Shown in pieces: positions 1 through 8,392 of a DNA stretch of 64,000 nucleotides. Numbering within the stretch: the first letter of the stretch is position 1; every line of letters starts with the position of its first letter. The position numbers were made by a program, and so were the translations under genes. Location: NCBI RefSeq assembly GCF_039566955.1, contig NZ_CP154796.1, positions 1,426,001 to 1,490,000 on the forward strand, written 5' to 3'. The notes beneath the pieces were generated by a model that saw nothing but the letters and a program-made list of their open reading frames with translations, was not told the DNA's origin and made no database searches. This DNA is from Micromonospora sp. DSM 45708. Its GTDB lineage: Bacteria > Actinomycetota > Actinomycetes > Mycobacteriales > Micromonosporaceae.

Positions 1-77
1 TAGTAACAAGCACCGTCCCCCTCGGCCACGCGCGCGGTCAACGGGCTCCACCACCCCTGTCCCGTGGAGGTCCCCTG

Positions 78-864
78 ATGTCCCGTCGCGTCCGTACCGC
101 CTTCGCCGCGGTCCTGGCGGCCGTCCTCGGCGCCGTGCTGCTGCCCGGCGCCGCCCGTGCCGCCGGCGACAAACTACGTCGCTCTCGGCGACTCCTACTC
201 CTCCGGCGTCGGCGCCGGGCCGTACGACCTCTCCACCTGCCTGCGCAGCCAGAAGTCGTACGCCCCGCTCTGGGCCGCGGCGCACGCGGTCGCCAGCTTC
301 CGCTTCCCGGCCTGCGGCGGCGCGGTCACCGCGGACGTGCTGAACAACCAGGTCGGCCAGCTCAGCGCCAGCACCACGCTGGTCACCATCACCATCGGCG
401 GCAACGACGCCGGCTTCGCCGACGTGATGACCAGTTGCCGCTTCGGCAGCACGTCGAGCTGCGAGAGCGCGGTGGCCGGGGCGAAGACGTTCGCCACCGG
501 CACGCTGCCCGGCCGGCTGGACGCCACCTACGCCGCGATCCGCGAGCGGGCCCCGAACGCCCGGCTCGTGGTGCTCGGCTACCCGCGGCTGTTCGAGACC
601 GGTTCCTGCGGGCTGCTGGCCATGAGCAGCTACAAGCGCACCATTCTCAACCAGGCCGCGGACGTCCTCAACGGCGTCACGGCCGGCCGGGCCGGCGCGG
701 CCGGGGCCACGTTCGTCGACGCGCGGCCGTTCTTCACCGGGCACGGGGTGTGCGCCGCCGACCCGTGGATCCGGGACGTCAGTGGCGTGATCGAGGCGTA
801 CCACCCGAACGCGGACGGCTACCGCTACGGCTACCTCGCCGCGCTCACCGCCACGATCGGCTGA
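78..864 (+). CDS. Secreted SGNH/GDSL esterase-lipase, apparent frameshift
   Basis: Ester hydrolase of the SGNH family, exported by the Sec route. The reading frame from the ATG at 78 (GGAGG at 66-70) encodes a good signal peptide (MSRRVRTAF..., alanine-rich core, ARAAG end) but then leaves the catalytic frame. The catalytic domain is in a second frame, open from a GTG at 157: block I GDSYSSG, block III GGNDAG, block V AYHPNADGY with the catalytic His. Removing one base near 166-170 would join them as ...ARAAGTNYVALGDSY, as in intact homologues. So this is either a real 1-nt frameshift or a base-calling error. If only the GTG at 157 is used, the product (235 aa) has no signal peptide. Family assignment is firm; functional state is open. 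Confidence 0.8.
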
Positions 865-871
865 GGGGTAA

Positions 872-916
872 GGAGGGGCCCCGGTTGACGCATTCCGCAT
901 AGCAGGGGCCCCCTCC
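872..916. terminator. Bidirectional hairpin between convergent genes, copy 1 of a GGGGCCCC repeat
   Basis: GGAGGGGCCCC (872-882) pairs with GGGGCCCCCTCC (905-916) with one bulged base, around a 22-nt loop. It lies between the converging SGNH and MFS genes, so it can stop transcription from both sides. The same element recurs in the opposite orientation at 3209-3250, so it is also a dispersed repeat. Confidence 0.55.
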
Positions 917-938
917 TAACAACTCACCGGCCGTCGGG

Positions 939-2453
939 TCAGCGGCCCACCGGCGCCAGCCCGCCGACCGTCTCCGGCAGCGCGGTCGCAGCGGCGGGAG
1001 CGCCCGGCGTCACCTGCGGCAGCGCGGTCGGCGCGACCTCCGGGGTCGGCCCGGTGTGCCGCCGAGGCCGGGCGCGGCGCCCGGAGGGCACGGCGAGCGC
1101 GGCCAGCGCGGCAGCGAGGGAGATGCCGGTGAGCAGCAGGAAGCCGGCGGTGAAACCGGCCTCCCGGGGCAGGCCGCTCGGCTGCGGGTTGGCGGTGATC
1201 ACGGTGCTGGCCAGCGCCGCGCCGATCGCGCCGCCGATGGTACGGATGTTGGCGTTCATGCCGGTCGCCGCGCCGGTCTGCGAGGCCGGCACGTTGCCCA
1301 CGATCAGGTTGGCCATCGAGGCGAACGCCAGCCCGATGCCGAGCCCGACCAGGCCGCCGGCGAGGCCGACCTGCCAGCGGGTGTCGTGCGCGGCGGTGAG
1401 CATCGCGGCGGCGGCCACGTTGAACACCGCGCCGGTGCTCAGTTGCGCCTTGGGGCTGAACCGGGACTCCAACCGCCCGGCCAGCAGCCCGGCGGCGAAC
1501 ATGCCGACCAGCATGGGCAGCATGAGCAGCCCGGCCTGGGTGATGCTGGCGCCGAAGCCGTAGCCGGCGCTGGTCGGGATCTGCGCGAACTGCGGCAGGA
1601 AGGCGTAGACGGCGAACATCGAGGCGCCGTAGAGCAGCGCGACCAGGTTGGTGGTCCAGACCGCCGGCAGCCGCATCATCCGCAGGTCGATCAGCGGGTT
1701 CGCGGCCCGGGCCTCGACCGCCAGCCAGACGGCCAGCAGCACCGCGGCCACGGTCAGCAGCCCGGTCACCCGGCCGGAGGTCCAGCCCCAGGCGGCGCCC
1801 TTGCTCACCGGCAGCAGCAGCGCCACCAGCCAGCCGGAGAGCAGGACGGCGCTGGCCCAGTTGATCCGGCCCGGGGTGCGGACCGGCGAGCGGGGCACGA
1901 ACCGGTGCGCGGCCAGCGCGGTCAGGCCGACCACGACCAGCGGGATCCAGAACAGCCAGCGGTAGCCCAGGGTGGCCACGATCGGGCCGGCGAGCACGAC
2001 GCCCAGGCCGCCGCCGACGGCCACCACCGCCGAGATCGACGCGACCGCCGCGCTCACCCGGGCGGCGGGGAACTCGTCGCGGATGATGCCGAACGACAGC
2101 GGGAAGACGGCGCCGCCGATGCCCTGGACCACCCGGGCGGCGATCAGCACGCCGATGCTCGGCGCGACGGCGGCCAGCAGGCAGCCCAGCGCGAGCGCGG
2201 CGAGCGAGACGACGAGCATCCGCTCCTTGCCGACCATGTCGCCGACCCGGCCGAGGATCGGCGTGAAGATCGAGGCGGAGAGCAGGTAGGCGGTCAGCAC
2301 CCAGGTCACCGTGTTCGGCGACGTGTGCAGGTCGTGCTGGATGGTGGGCAGCACCGGGGTGATCAGCGACTGGAGCATCGCGAAGAAGCCGGTGCCGGCC
2401 GCGAGGACGAGGAACGTCATCCGGCGCGAGCCGCGCCGGAAGGTGTCGATCAT
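939..2453 (-). CDS. MFS drug exporter, DHA2 (14-helix) type
   Basis: 504-aa inner-membrane proton antiporter of the major facilitator superfamily. The sequence is almost all hydrophobic helices. It has the family motif A loop between helices 2 and 3 (GRVGDMVGKERM) and a middle region with the long LINWASAVLLSGW stretch expected for 14-helix DHA2 proteins. The C-terminal tail of about 45 residues is Ala/Pro-rich and polar. The start is an ATG; a second in-frame Met (MTFLVLAAGTG) 11 codons in could also serve. It is transcribed away from a TetR gene, with two identical palindromes in the shared promoter, which is the usual arrangement for a repressor-controlled multidrug or antibiotic exporter. 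The substrate cannot be read from the sequence. Confidence 0.9.
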   Translation of the reverse strand: MIDTFRRGSRRMTFLVLAAGTGFFAMLQSLITPVLPTIQHDLHTSPNTVTWVLTAYLLSASIFTPILGRVGDMVGKERMLVVSLAALALGCLLAAVAPSIGVLIAARVVQGIGGAVFPLSFGIIRDEFPAARVSAAVASISAVVAVGGGLGVVLAGPIVATLGYRWLFWIPLVVVGLTALAAHRFVPRSPVRTPGRINWASAVLLSGWLVALLLPVSKGAAWGWTSGRVTGLLTVAAVLLAVWLAVEARAANPLIDLRMMRLPAVWTTNLVALLYGASMFAVYAFLPQFAQIPTSAGYGFGASITQAGLLMLPMLVGMFAAGLLAGRLESRFSPKAQLSTGAVFNVAAAAMLTAAHDTRWQVGLAGGLVGLGIGLAFASMANLIVGNVPASQTGAATGMNANIRTIGGAIGAALASTVITANPQPSGLPREAGFTAGFLLLTGISLAAALAALAVPSGRRARPRRHTGPTPEVAPTALPQVTPGAPAAATALPETVGGLAPVGR

Positions 2454-2549
2454 GTGGGAGAACTCCCGTTCGGTACGAGTCGGTGGCCGCTCGCGCGTGG
2501 GGCGGCGGTGGCGGCGCGTCGGGCCGGGACCCGCCGGAGTACGCTATCC

Positions 2550-2588
2550 GGAGGGGTGCCTCCACCAACGTAGTGGAGGGGTGCCTCC
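2550..2588. promoter_or_regulatory. Two tandem palindromic operators for the TetR repressor
   Basis: The same 14-bp palindrome GGAGGGGTGCCTCC (arms GGAGG/CCTCC) occurs at 2550-2563 and 2575-2588, exactly 25 bp apart. It sits in the intergenic space between the divergent exporter and TetR genes. Identical, regularly spaced palindromes at this position are most simply operators controlling both genes. Confidence 0.7.
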
Positions 2589-2618
2589 GTTTGCAAGACG
2601 GAAGGAGTGACAGGCGTC

Positions 2619-3194
2619 ATGCCCAGCGCCGACCAGTCGACCGAGGTCTTCGCGCGCCGCCCGAAGCGGGCCGACGCCCGGCGCAACTACGACGCGCTGA
2701 TCGCCGCCGCCCGCGACGTGTTCGGCGAGTACGGCGCCGGCGCGTCGCTGGAGCAGATCGCCCGGCGGGCCGGCGTGGGCATCGGCACGCTCTACCGCAA
2801 CTTCCCGCAGCGGCGCGACCTGTTCGAGGCGGTCTACGTGGAGGAGGTGCGCGCGCTCAGCGCCTCCGCCGCCGACCTGGCCGACCTGGACCCGTGGGAC
2901 GCCCTGGTCGGCTGGCTGCACCGGTTCGTCGCGTACGTCGGCGCGAAGCGGGCGCTGGCCGAGGAGTTGGTGCACGACTCCGACGTGTTCCGGAGCTGCC
3001 GCACCGAGATCTACGCGGCCGGTGAGCCGTTGCTGCGCCGCGCGCAGACCGCCGGGGCGGCCCGGTCGGACGCCGACTTCGACGACGTGGTGCGCCTGAT
3101 CAGCGGCATCGCCGCGTACCAGTTCCCGGATCCGGCGCAGCGTGACCGCGTGCTGGCCATCGCGCTGGACGGCCTCCGCCCGCCGCCGCGCTAG
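2619..3194 (+). CDS. TetR/AcrR family transcriptional repressor
   Basis: 191-aa DNA-binding regulator. The N-terminal HTH is typical of TetR: NYDALIAAARDVFGEYG, then SLEQIARRAGVGIGTLYRNFPQRRDLFEAV, at about residues 24-70; the rest is the all-helical ligand domain. The ATG at 2619 is preferred because AAGGAG lies at 2602-2607; an in-frame GTG at 2607 would overlap that Shine-Dalgarno. It probably represses itself and the divergent DHA2 exporter through the palindromes at 2550-2588, with release on binding the exported compound. The ligand is unknown. Confidence 0.9.
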   Translation: MPSADQSTEVFARRPKRADARRNYDALIAAARDVFGEYGAGASLEQIARRAGVGIGTLYRNFPQRRDLFEAVYVEEVRALSASAADLADLDPWDALVGWLHRFVAYVGAKRALAEELVHDSDVFRSCRTEIYAAGEPLLRRAQTAGAARSDADFDDVVRLISGIAAYQFPDPAQRDRVLAIALDGLRPPPR

Positions 3195-3208
3195 CTGCGG
3201 TGTCGAGC

Positions 3209-3250
3209 GGCCCCCTCCTGTACCTGAGGCGTTGACAGGGGCCCCTCCTT
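3209..3250 (-). repeat. Copy 2 of the GGGGCCCC intergenic repeat
   Basis: Read on the minus strand this begins AAGGAGGGGCCCC, has an ACGC-containing centre, and ends in AGGGGGCC, aligning with the element at 872-916. It lies just after the TetR stop codon. Hairpin potential is weaker than in copy 1, so its terminator role is less certain. Confidence 0.5.
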
Positions 3251-3308
3251 GCGCCCTTGCGCGCGGTGTCGACAATGGTGCGACACCCGCAGTCACCCGG
3301 AGGTGACC

Positions 3309-5984
3309 ATGCGCGAACCGGCGACCCGGCCCCGGCCCACCCGCGAGCAGCTCCCGGCCGGTGGTCTGGAACTGCTCACCCTGCTGGCCCGGCTGCTGCG
3401 CCGTCCGCGGCGCGGGGACCGGCGGCTGCCGCTGCTCTGGCTGCTCCGGCCGGCCGACGACGGCGCGGTGGCCGACCTGCTGCGCCGCTTCGCGGGCCGG
3501 GGCGCCGGACGCCGGGTGCCGCACGCGGTCCTGGACCTGACCGACCGGCCGCCCACCGACGACGTCGCGACCGTGCTGCGCGAGTTGCACCGGCAGCTCT
3601 CCCTGGAGGCGTTCGGCGCGCCCCGGCTGCGGTTCCGGCACTATCCGCTCGCCGACTGGCTGATGCACCAGACGCTCGCGGTCGACGTGGACGCCGCGGA
3701 CAGCGGCCGGGCCTCGCTGGTGCGCCGGCTGCGCGACTGGCGGGGGCGACGCGGCGGCGAGGACCCGCAGGTGGGCGGCGACTCGGGGCTCGGCACCGCG
3801 CTGCAACTGCTGCTCTGGCTGCTGCGCCGGGCGGTGCCCAGCGTGGTGTTCCGGATCGCCGTCTCCGGCCGGGTGCCGGTGGTCGGCCGGCAGTACCGCT
3901 GGTTCATGCGCCAGCAGTATCTCGCGCCCCGGCAGTCGGTGACGTTCCTCGGCTTCGCCGAGCGGCTCACCGCCGGCTGGCGCGACGGCGAACACCCCGC
4001 CCAGGTGGAGAAGCTGCTGCTGCACGCGTTCCTGGAGGACCTGCGGCTGGCCTACCGGCGGCGGTTCTGGCGACCGGGGGACTGGCGGCGCACCGCCTAC
4101 CCGGTGGTGCTGCTCGACGGCGTCCGCCCGGACAACGTCGGGCACACCCTGGTCCGGATCTTCGGCGAGGTCCGCAACGAGACCGGCCGCAACGACCCGC
4201 TGCTGGTGGTCGCCGTCGCCACCGACCCGCCGCCGGAACCGGCCGCGCCCCGGCCGGTGGCCCAGGCCGAGGAGGCGTACGAGGACTGGGCCGAGGCGCT
4301 GCCGGAACGTCGCCGGCTGCGGCGTACCGGCGCCTGGCTGCTGGTGCTGGCGGCGGACGGCAACGCTGCCGGCGTACCCCCGGGGGTTGCCCCGCCGGCG
4401 CTGGTGGCGCCGGACCCGCCCTGGTGGGCGCGGCGCTTCCTGCCGGCGGCGGTGGCCCTGGTGCTGGTCGCCGGCGTGGGCGTCTGGGCGCACGGGCGGT
4501 GGGCGTCGGACTGCCGGCCCTGGCCCACCGACCGGGTGAGCGTGCGCCTGGTGGGCGGCGAGTGCGTCGGCTACAGCGACACCGCCGGGCAGGTCTTCAA
4601 CAGTGAACCCGGCCAGGACCGGCTGCGCGCGGTGCAGCGGCGCATCTTCGCGCAGAACCGGGCCACCGAGGAGGTGTGGCGGCGCAGCGACCACCGCCGC
4701 CCCTACCTGACGCTCGTCTACCTGGGCAGCCTCACCGGCAACCGGACGCGTGCGGACGAGGAGTCCTACGTCTCCGAGCGGGAGGAACTGGAGGGCATGG
4801 CCACCGCCCAGTACGCGCTGCTGAAGGAGTCGGCGGCGGCCGACGACGCGGCGCTGCTGCACATCGTGGTGGCCAACGCCGGCCGGCAGATGCGGCACGC
4901 CGACGACGCGGTACGCATGCTGGAGGGGCTGGCCCGCGACGACCCGACCGTGCTCGGCGTGGTCGGGTTGGTGGACAGCCGCGCCAGCACCGCGGCGGCG
5001 CTGCGTGAACTCAACCGGGTCGGCCTGCCGGTGCTCGCGCCCACGCTGTCCGCCGACCGGATGGACGAGAACTCCAGCCTCTACCTGGCCATGTCCGCGC
5101 CCAACCGGGAGCAGGCCCGGATGGTCGAGGCGTACGCCCGGCAGGTGCTGAAGGTCGGGGAGGTGCACGTCTACTGGACCACCGGCGAGGGCAGCTCGCT
5201 CACCGACGACCTCTACGTCGCCACGCTCGTCGACGGCCTGCGGGAGCGGTTCGGCACCCGCCTGACCCGCCTCGACGAGTGGCGCAGCGGCCGACGACTG
5301 ACCCAGGAGTGCGGCTACTCCGGCATGCTCTTCTTCGCCGGCCGCTGGTCGGAGTTCGACGGCTTCCTGCGCGCGTTGAAGGAGTGCGGCGCGGACCCGC
5401 CCCGGCACCTGGTCACCGACGACTCGGTGAACCGCTACATGGCCAATCCGGGGCTGCGCGCCAGCGCGCCCGGCAACCTGCCGGTCACGTACGTGTCGAA
5501 GGCGTCGCTGGCCACCTGCGCCGCGCTGCGGGCCGCGCAGGCCGCCCGGGACGACGCCCGGGGCAGCTTCCTCACCTGGATCGGCGCGGACGACCTGCTC
5601 GACCCGCCACGCTGCCGCGCCGGCACCGGCCCGGCGGTCGGCGAGCGGGTCAGCCTCGCCTACGACGCCGCCATGATGATGGTGCGCGCGCTGGAGAGTC
5701 TCGCCGCCCGGCTACGGCACGCCGACACCGGCCGCCGCTGGGAGCCGCGCGCGGTCAACCCGGTCGGCGTGCACGCCGAGGTGCTGCGACAGAACGCCGC
5801 CGGCGGCTATCCGGGGGTCAGCGGCCTGATCCGGTACGCCCCGGACGCCGGCGAGCCGGTCGCCAAGCGGCTGGCGCTGCTCACCGTGGCGAAGGTGCCC
5901 GACGTCGAGGCCGCCCCGGTCGAGGTCTTCCACTGCGGCATCGCCGACGCCGGCCCCGACCCGGGCTGCCGTACCGCGAGGTGA
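3309..5984 (+). CDS. Receptor-like membrane protein: cytoplasmic domain, one TM helix, periplasmic-binding-protein fold
   Basis: 891-aa protein that I do not recognise by name. The start at ATG 3309 follows GGAGG at 3298-3302. Residues 1 to about 370 are Arg- and Leu-rich with a predicted alpha/beta character (LLWLLRPADDG, HAVLDLTDRPPTDD, YPVVLLDGVRPDN) but no Walker A lysine motif. A single membrane helix lies at about 375-397 (RRFLPAAVALVLVAGVGVWAHG). The exterior part (about 440-870) resembles type 1 periplasmic binding proteins of the LivJ/AmiC kind: GSLTGNRTRADEE, VLGVVGLVDSRASTAA, VLAPTLSADRMDENSS, VHVYWTTGEGSS, SYAGM-like GYSGMLFFAGRW. It has four or more Cys outside. No permease or ATPase is adjacent, so a sensor role is more likely than transport; this is inference. 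The next gene on the same strand is 237 bp away. Confidence 0.7.
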   Translation: MREPATRPRPTREQLPAGGLELLTLLARLLRRPRRGDRRLPLLWLLRPADDGAVADLLRRFAGRGAGRRVPHAVLDLTDRPPTDDVATVLRELHRQLSLEAFGAPRLRFRHYPLADWLMHQTLAVDVDAADSGRASLVRRLRDWRGRRGGEDPQVGGDSGLGTALQLLLWLLRRAVPSVVFRIAVSGRVPVVGRQYRWFMRQQYLAPRQSVTFLGFAERLTAGWRDGEHPAQVEKLLLHAFLEDLRLAYRRRFWRPGDWRRTAYPVVLLDGVRPDNVGHTLVRIFGEVRNETGRNDPLLVVAVATDPPPEPAAPRPVAQAEEAYEDWAEALPERRRLRRTGAWLLVLAADGNAAGVPPGVAPPALVAPDPPWWARRFLPAAVALVLVAGVGVWAHGRWASDCRPWPTDRVSVRLVGGECVGYSDTAGQVFNSEPGQDRLRAVQRRIFAQNRATEEVWRRSDHRRPYLTLVYLGSLTGNRTRADEESYVSEREELEGMATAQYALLKESAAADDAALLHIVVANAGRQMRHADDAVRMLEGLARDDPTVLGVVGLVDSRASTAAALRELNRVGLPVLAPTLSADRMDENSSLYLAMSAPNREQARMVEAYARQVLKVGEVHVYWTTGEGSSLTDDLYVATLVDGLRERFGTRLTRLDEWRSGRRLTQECGYSGMLFFAGRWSEFDGFLRALKECGADPPRHLVTDDSVNRYMANPGLRASAPGNLPVTYVSKASLATCAALRAAQAARDDARGSFLTWIGADDLLDPPRCRAGTGPAVGERVSLAYDAAMMMVRALESLAARLRHADTGRRWEPRAVNPVGVHAEVLRQNAAGGYPGVSGLIRYAPDAGEPVAKRLALLTVAKVPDVEAAPVEVFHCGIADAGPDPGCRTAR

Positions 5985-5994
5985 CGGGCCGGCC

Positions 5995-6030
5995 GGGTCC
6001 GGCCACGGCGGTCCGGCCCGGCCCGGACCC
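5995..6030 (+). terminator. GC-rich hairpin after the receptor-like gene
   Basis: GGGTCCGG (5995-6002) pairs with CCGGACCC (6023-6030), with further GC pairing inside (GGCC/GGCC). It starts 10 nt after the stop codon at 5984. No T-tract follows, as is common in actinobacteria. Confidence 0.45.
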
Positions 6031-6055
6031 CGGCGGCTCGGCTCATGAGGCGGGT

Positions 6056-6153
6056 GACTGTGCGTGACGACTCCGGTGGTGAGGTGGCTTCTGGGCCTCA
6101 TACCGCACAGTCATAATCATGCCGCTGGGTCATATCCATCGCGGGTCATGTCC
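6056..6153 (+). promoter_or_regulatory. Inverted repeat and 16-bp-phased direct repeats upstream of the unknown gene
   Basis: GACTGTGCG (6056-6064) and CGCACAGTC (6104-6112) form a perfect 9-bp inverted repeat. Just downstream, GGGTCATATCC (6127-6137) and GGGTCATGTCC (6143-6153) are direct repeats 16 bp apart. They lie upstream of the gene starting at 6222 in a stretch with lower GC than its surroundings. A regulator binding the direct repeats is plausible; no regulator is identified. Confidence 0.4.
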
Positions 6154-6221
6154 GGTGGGGCGAGCGCGTACTCTCCGTGCTGGCAATGACGCTGATCAGT
6201 TTCCGGAAGGTCGAGGCGCGG

Positions 6222-6689
6222 ATGACGAACGAGCGGGACCTGTCGGCACGCGACGGCGGGGAGCTGGACGGCTTCCACATCGGACATCTACCGGCCGGCA
6301 TCGGTGCGGAGGTGTCGGACTTCGCCACCGAGTGGGCGGACGTCAACTTCGCCACCCGCGTCTGGGAGCGCCAGGTCGAGGACGGCTACCGCGTCGACCT
6401 GCGGGTGCACGTGCTCCGGGGCGAGCGTCTCACCGACCTGGACGCGGTCCGCGAGTTCCTCGCCGAATACCAGGAACGCGACGCCGCGACCTGGGAGCTT
6501 GCCGACTTCACCCACCCCGACGGACCGGGCCTGATCGGTGCGGACCAGGCGTTCTGGCTCGCCGGACCCGGAGTCGCCGTGAACGTGCTGGGGGACCCGG
6601 AGGTGGTGGACGCCGCCGCGCTCCGGTCGATCGCGGCGGCGATGGCCGTTCTCGATCATGATGCCAGCGTGCTGACCAGCGAGGGGTAG
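6222..6689 (+). CDS. Unknown protein, 155 aa
   Basis: I do not recognise this gene. From ATG 6222 (GAGG at 6213-6216, GGAAGG at 6205-6210) it encodes an acidic soluble protein without signal peptide or membrane helix. Visible stretches include FATEWADVNFATRVWERQ, VLRGERLTDLDAVREFLAEYQ and FWLAGPGVAVNVL. The middle reads like mixed alpha/beta structure. Strong third-position GC bias supports coding. In-frame ATGs at 6177 and 6186 exist but have no Shine-Dalgarno. It stands alone between the receptor-like gene and the convergent PhoX gene. Confidence 0.65.
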   Translation: MTNERDLSARDGGELDGFHIGHLPAGIGAEVSDFATEWADVNFATRVWERQVEDGYRVDLRVHVLRGERLTDLDAVREFLAEYQERDAATWELADFTHPDGPGLIGADQAFWLAGPGVAVNVLGDPEVVDAAALRSIAAAMAVLDHDASVLTSEG

Positions 6690-6791
6690 GCATACGGCGA
6701 CGGGGGAGATCTACCCGTCATCGCCTTCCGGGCTGACCATGACGTGCCGGCCGGCGGCTCCCCGTGCGGGAACCGCCGGCCGACAGCCGGG

Positions 6792-8204
6792 TCAGCGGTG
6801 GGCGTTGCTCGGCCGGCCCCACGGGCCGGTGATCGCGAACACGTACCCCGGCGTCTGGATGTTGGCGAACAGGATCTTCCCGTCCGCGCTGAACGTCGGC
6901 CCGGTGAACTCGCTGTCGTTCAGCTCGTTGCGGGCCAGCGCGTACGCCTTGCCCTGCTCGGTGACGCCGACCAGGTGCGACACGCCCTCGCCGTCCTCGG
7001 CCAGGATCACCCCGCCGTACGGGGACACGGTGATGTTGTCCGGCCCGTCGTAGTTGCCGTGGTCGGCCTCCGGGTCGGTGTTCACGCCGAAGATGGTCTT
7101 CAGCGTGACGGTCTGCCGGCGCGGGTCGTAGAACCAGACCTGACCGTCGTGCTCGTTGACGCTGCCGTCGTCGTGCCGGGCGTAGCTGGCCACGAAGTAC
7201 GCGCCGCCGTCGCCCCACCAGGCGCCCTCCAGCTTGCGGCTGCGGGTCACCTCGTCGTCGGTGAACTGCTTGCGTACCGACACGGTGCGGGCGTCCCGGT
7301 CCGGCACCTCCACCCAGTCGACCTGGTAGCGGGTGCCCGGCGTGGTGGCCTCGGACAGGTCGGCCACGTGCCCGTCGCCGCGCCGGCAGCGCATCGCCTC
7401 CAGCGTGCCGGCGGTGGCGCCGTCCGGCCGCTGGGCGAGCGCCCGCAGCGCGCCCTTGCCGGCCCGGAAGCCGGGCGGCGGCGTCCACCGGAAGTAGAGC
7501 CCGTTCGGGCCGCTGGCGTCCTCGGTCAGGTAGATCGAGTGGGTGTACGGGTCGACCGCCACCGCCTCGTGGGAGTAGCGGCCGAGGAACGTCAACGCCA
7601 CCGGGTCGGTGTTGGCGGACCGGTCGTGCGGGTCGACCTCGAAGACGTACCCGTGGTCCTTCTGGAACTGACCGCCGGCCCGCTGCTCGGTTTCCTCGCA
7701 GGTCAGCCACGTGCCCCACGGCGTGATGCCGCCGGCGCAGTTGTTGTGCGTGCCGGCCACGCTGACGTACTCGCGCAGCCGCCGGCCGTGCTTGTCCACC
7801 TCGATGGTGGTGGTGCCGCCGCGCGCGCCCGGGTCGTAGGTGAGGCCCGGCAGCGCCGGCACCGGGTAGGGCTCGCTGCCGCCGATCTCGTGGTTGTTCA
7901 CCAGCACCGAGCCGCGCGGGCTGCGGAAGCAGCCGGTGCCGTCGGCGTCGCTCGGGGTCGGCTGTCCCGATTCCAGCGTGGTCGCGCCCGCCTGGGCGAC
8001 GACGGTGTACGAGAAGCCGGGCGGCAGCGCCAGCAGGCCGGCCGGGTCCGGCACCAGGTCGCCGTAGCCGACCGCGGGCCGGCACGCGGCGCGGGCCGCC
8101 GCCGGACCGGCGATGGCGTCCAGGTTGCCGGCCACCACGATGCCGAGGCCCCCGGCGGCGCCGCCCAGCAGCGACCGCCGGGAGAGGGGTGAGTTGGAGG
8201 TCAC
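6792..8204 (-). CDS. PhoX-family alkaline phosphatase (DUF839), Tat-exported
   Basis: 470-aa secreted phosphatase of the PhoX family, a beta-propeller enzyme with a Fe/Ca cofactor that releases phosphate from esters outside the membrane. The start is GTG 8204 with AGGAAGG upstream on the minus strand; this puts the Tat motif SRRSLLGG close to the N-terminus, as expected for a folded metalloenzyme. Family-typical stretches are LLALPPGFSYTVVAQAG, GSVLVNNHEIGG, AGTHNNCAGGITPWGTWLTCEE, FLGRYSHEAVAVDPYTHSIYLTED, and near the end SPYGGVILAEDGEG and GPTFSADGKILFANIQTPG. No PHO box was identified. It is the first gene of a divergent pair with the FtsK-like gene, 188 bp apart. Confidence 0.9.
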   Translation of the reverse strand: MTSNSPLSRRSLLGGAAGGLGIVVAGNLDAIAGPAAARAACRPAVGYGDLVPDPAGLLALPPGFSYTVVAQAGATTLESGQPTPSDADGTGCFRSPRGSVLVNNHEIGGSEPYPVPALPGLTYDPGARGGTTTIEVDKHGRRLREYVSVAGTHNNCAGGITPWGTWLTCEETEQRAGGQFQKDHGYVFEVDPHDRSANTDPVALTFLGRYSHEAVAVDPYTHSIYLTEDASGPNGLYFRWTPPPGFRAGKGALRALAQRPDGATAGTLEAMRCRRGDGHVADLSEATTPGTRYQVDWVEVPDRDARTVSVRKQFTDDEVTRSRKLEGAWWGDGGAYFVASYARHDDGSVNEHDGQVWFYDPRRQTVTLKTIFGVNTDPEADHGNYDGPDNITVSPYGGVILAEDGEGVSHLVGVTEQGKAYALARNELNDSEFTGPTFSADGKILFANIQTPGYVFAITGPWGRPSNAHR

Positions 8205-8392
8205 GTCGTCGCCTTCCTGTGCATTCGAGGGTGCACTGGCAGGCAAGCCGGGACGCGGGAACGGTGGGCGGCGGGATCGTCCGCCGTCGGGTGAACAGTG
8301 GACGAATCCCGGGTGCCGAGCGCCTCGTGCCACCGTGGCGGGCGTCCGTTAGGGTTCCCTCGATCGCAGACGGCGGCGTCGGGGGGCGGACG

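Noticed and set aside
2544..5408. A 954-codon minus-strand open frame opposite the TetR and receptor-like genes
   Set aside because: Codon pattern follows the real plus-strand genes, and the protein is Gln/Arg/Ala-rich without domains.
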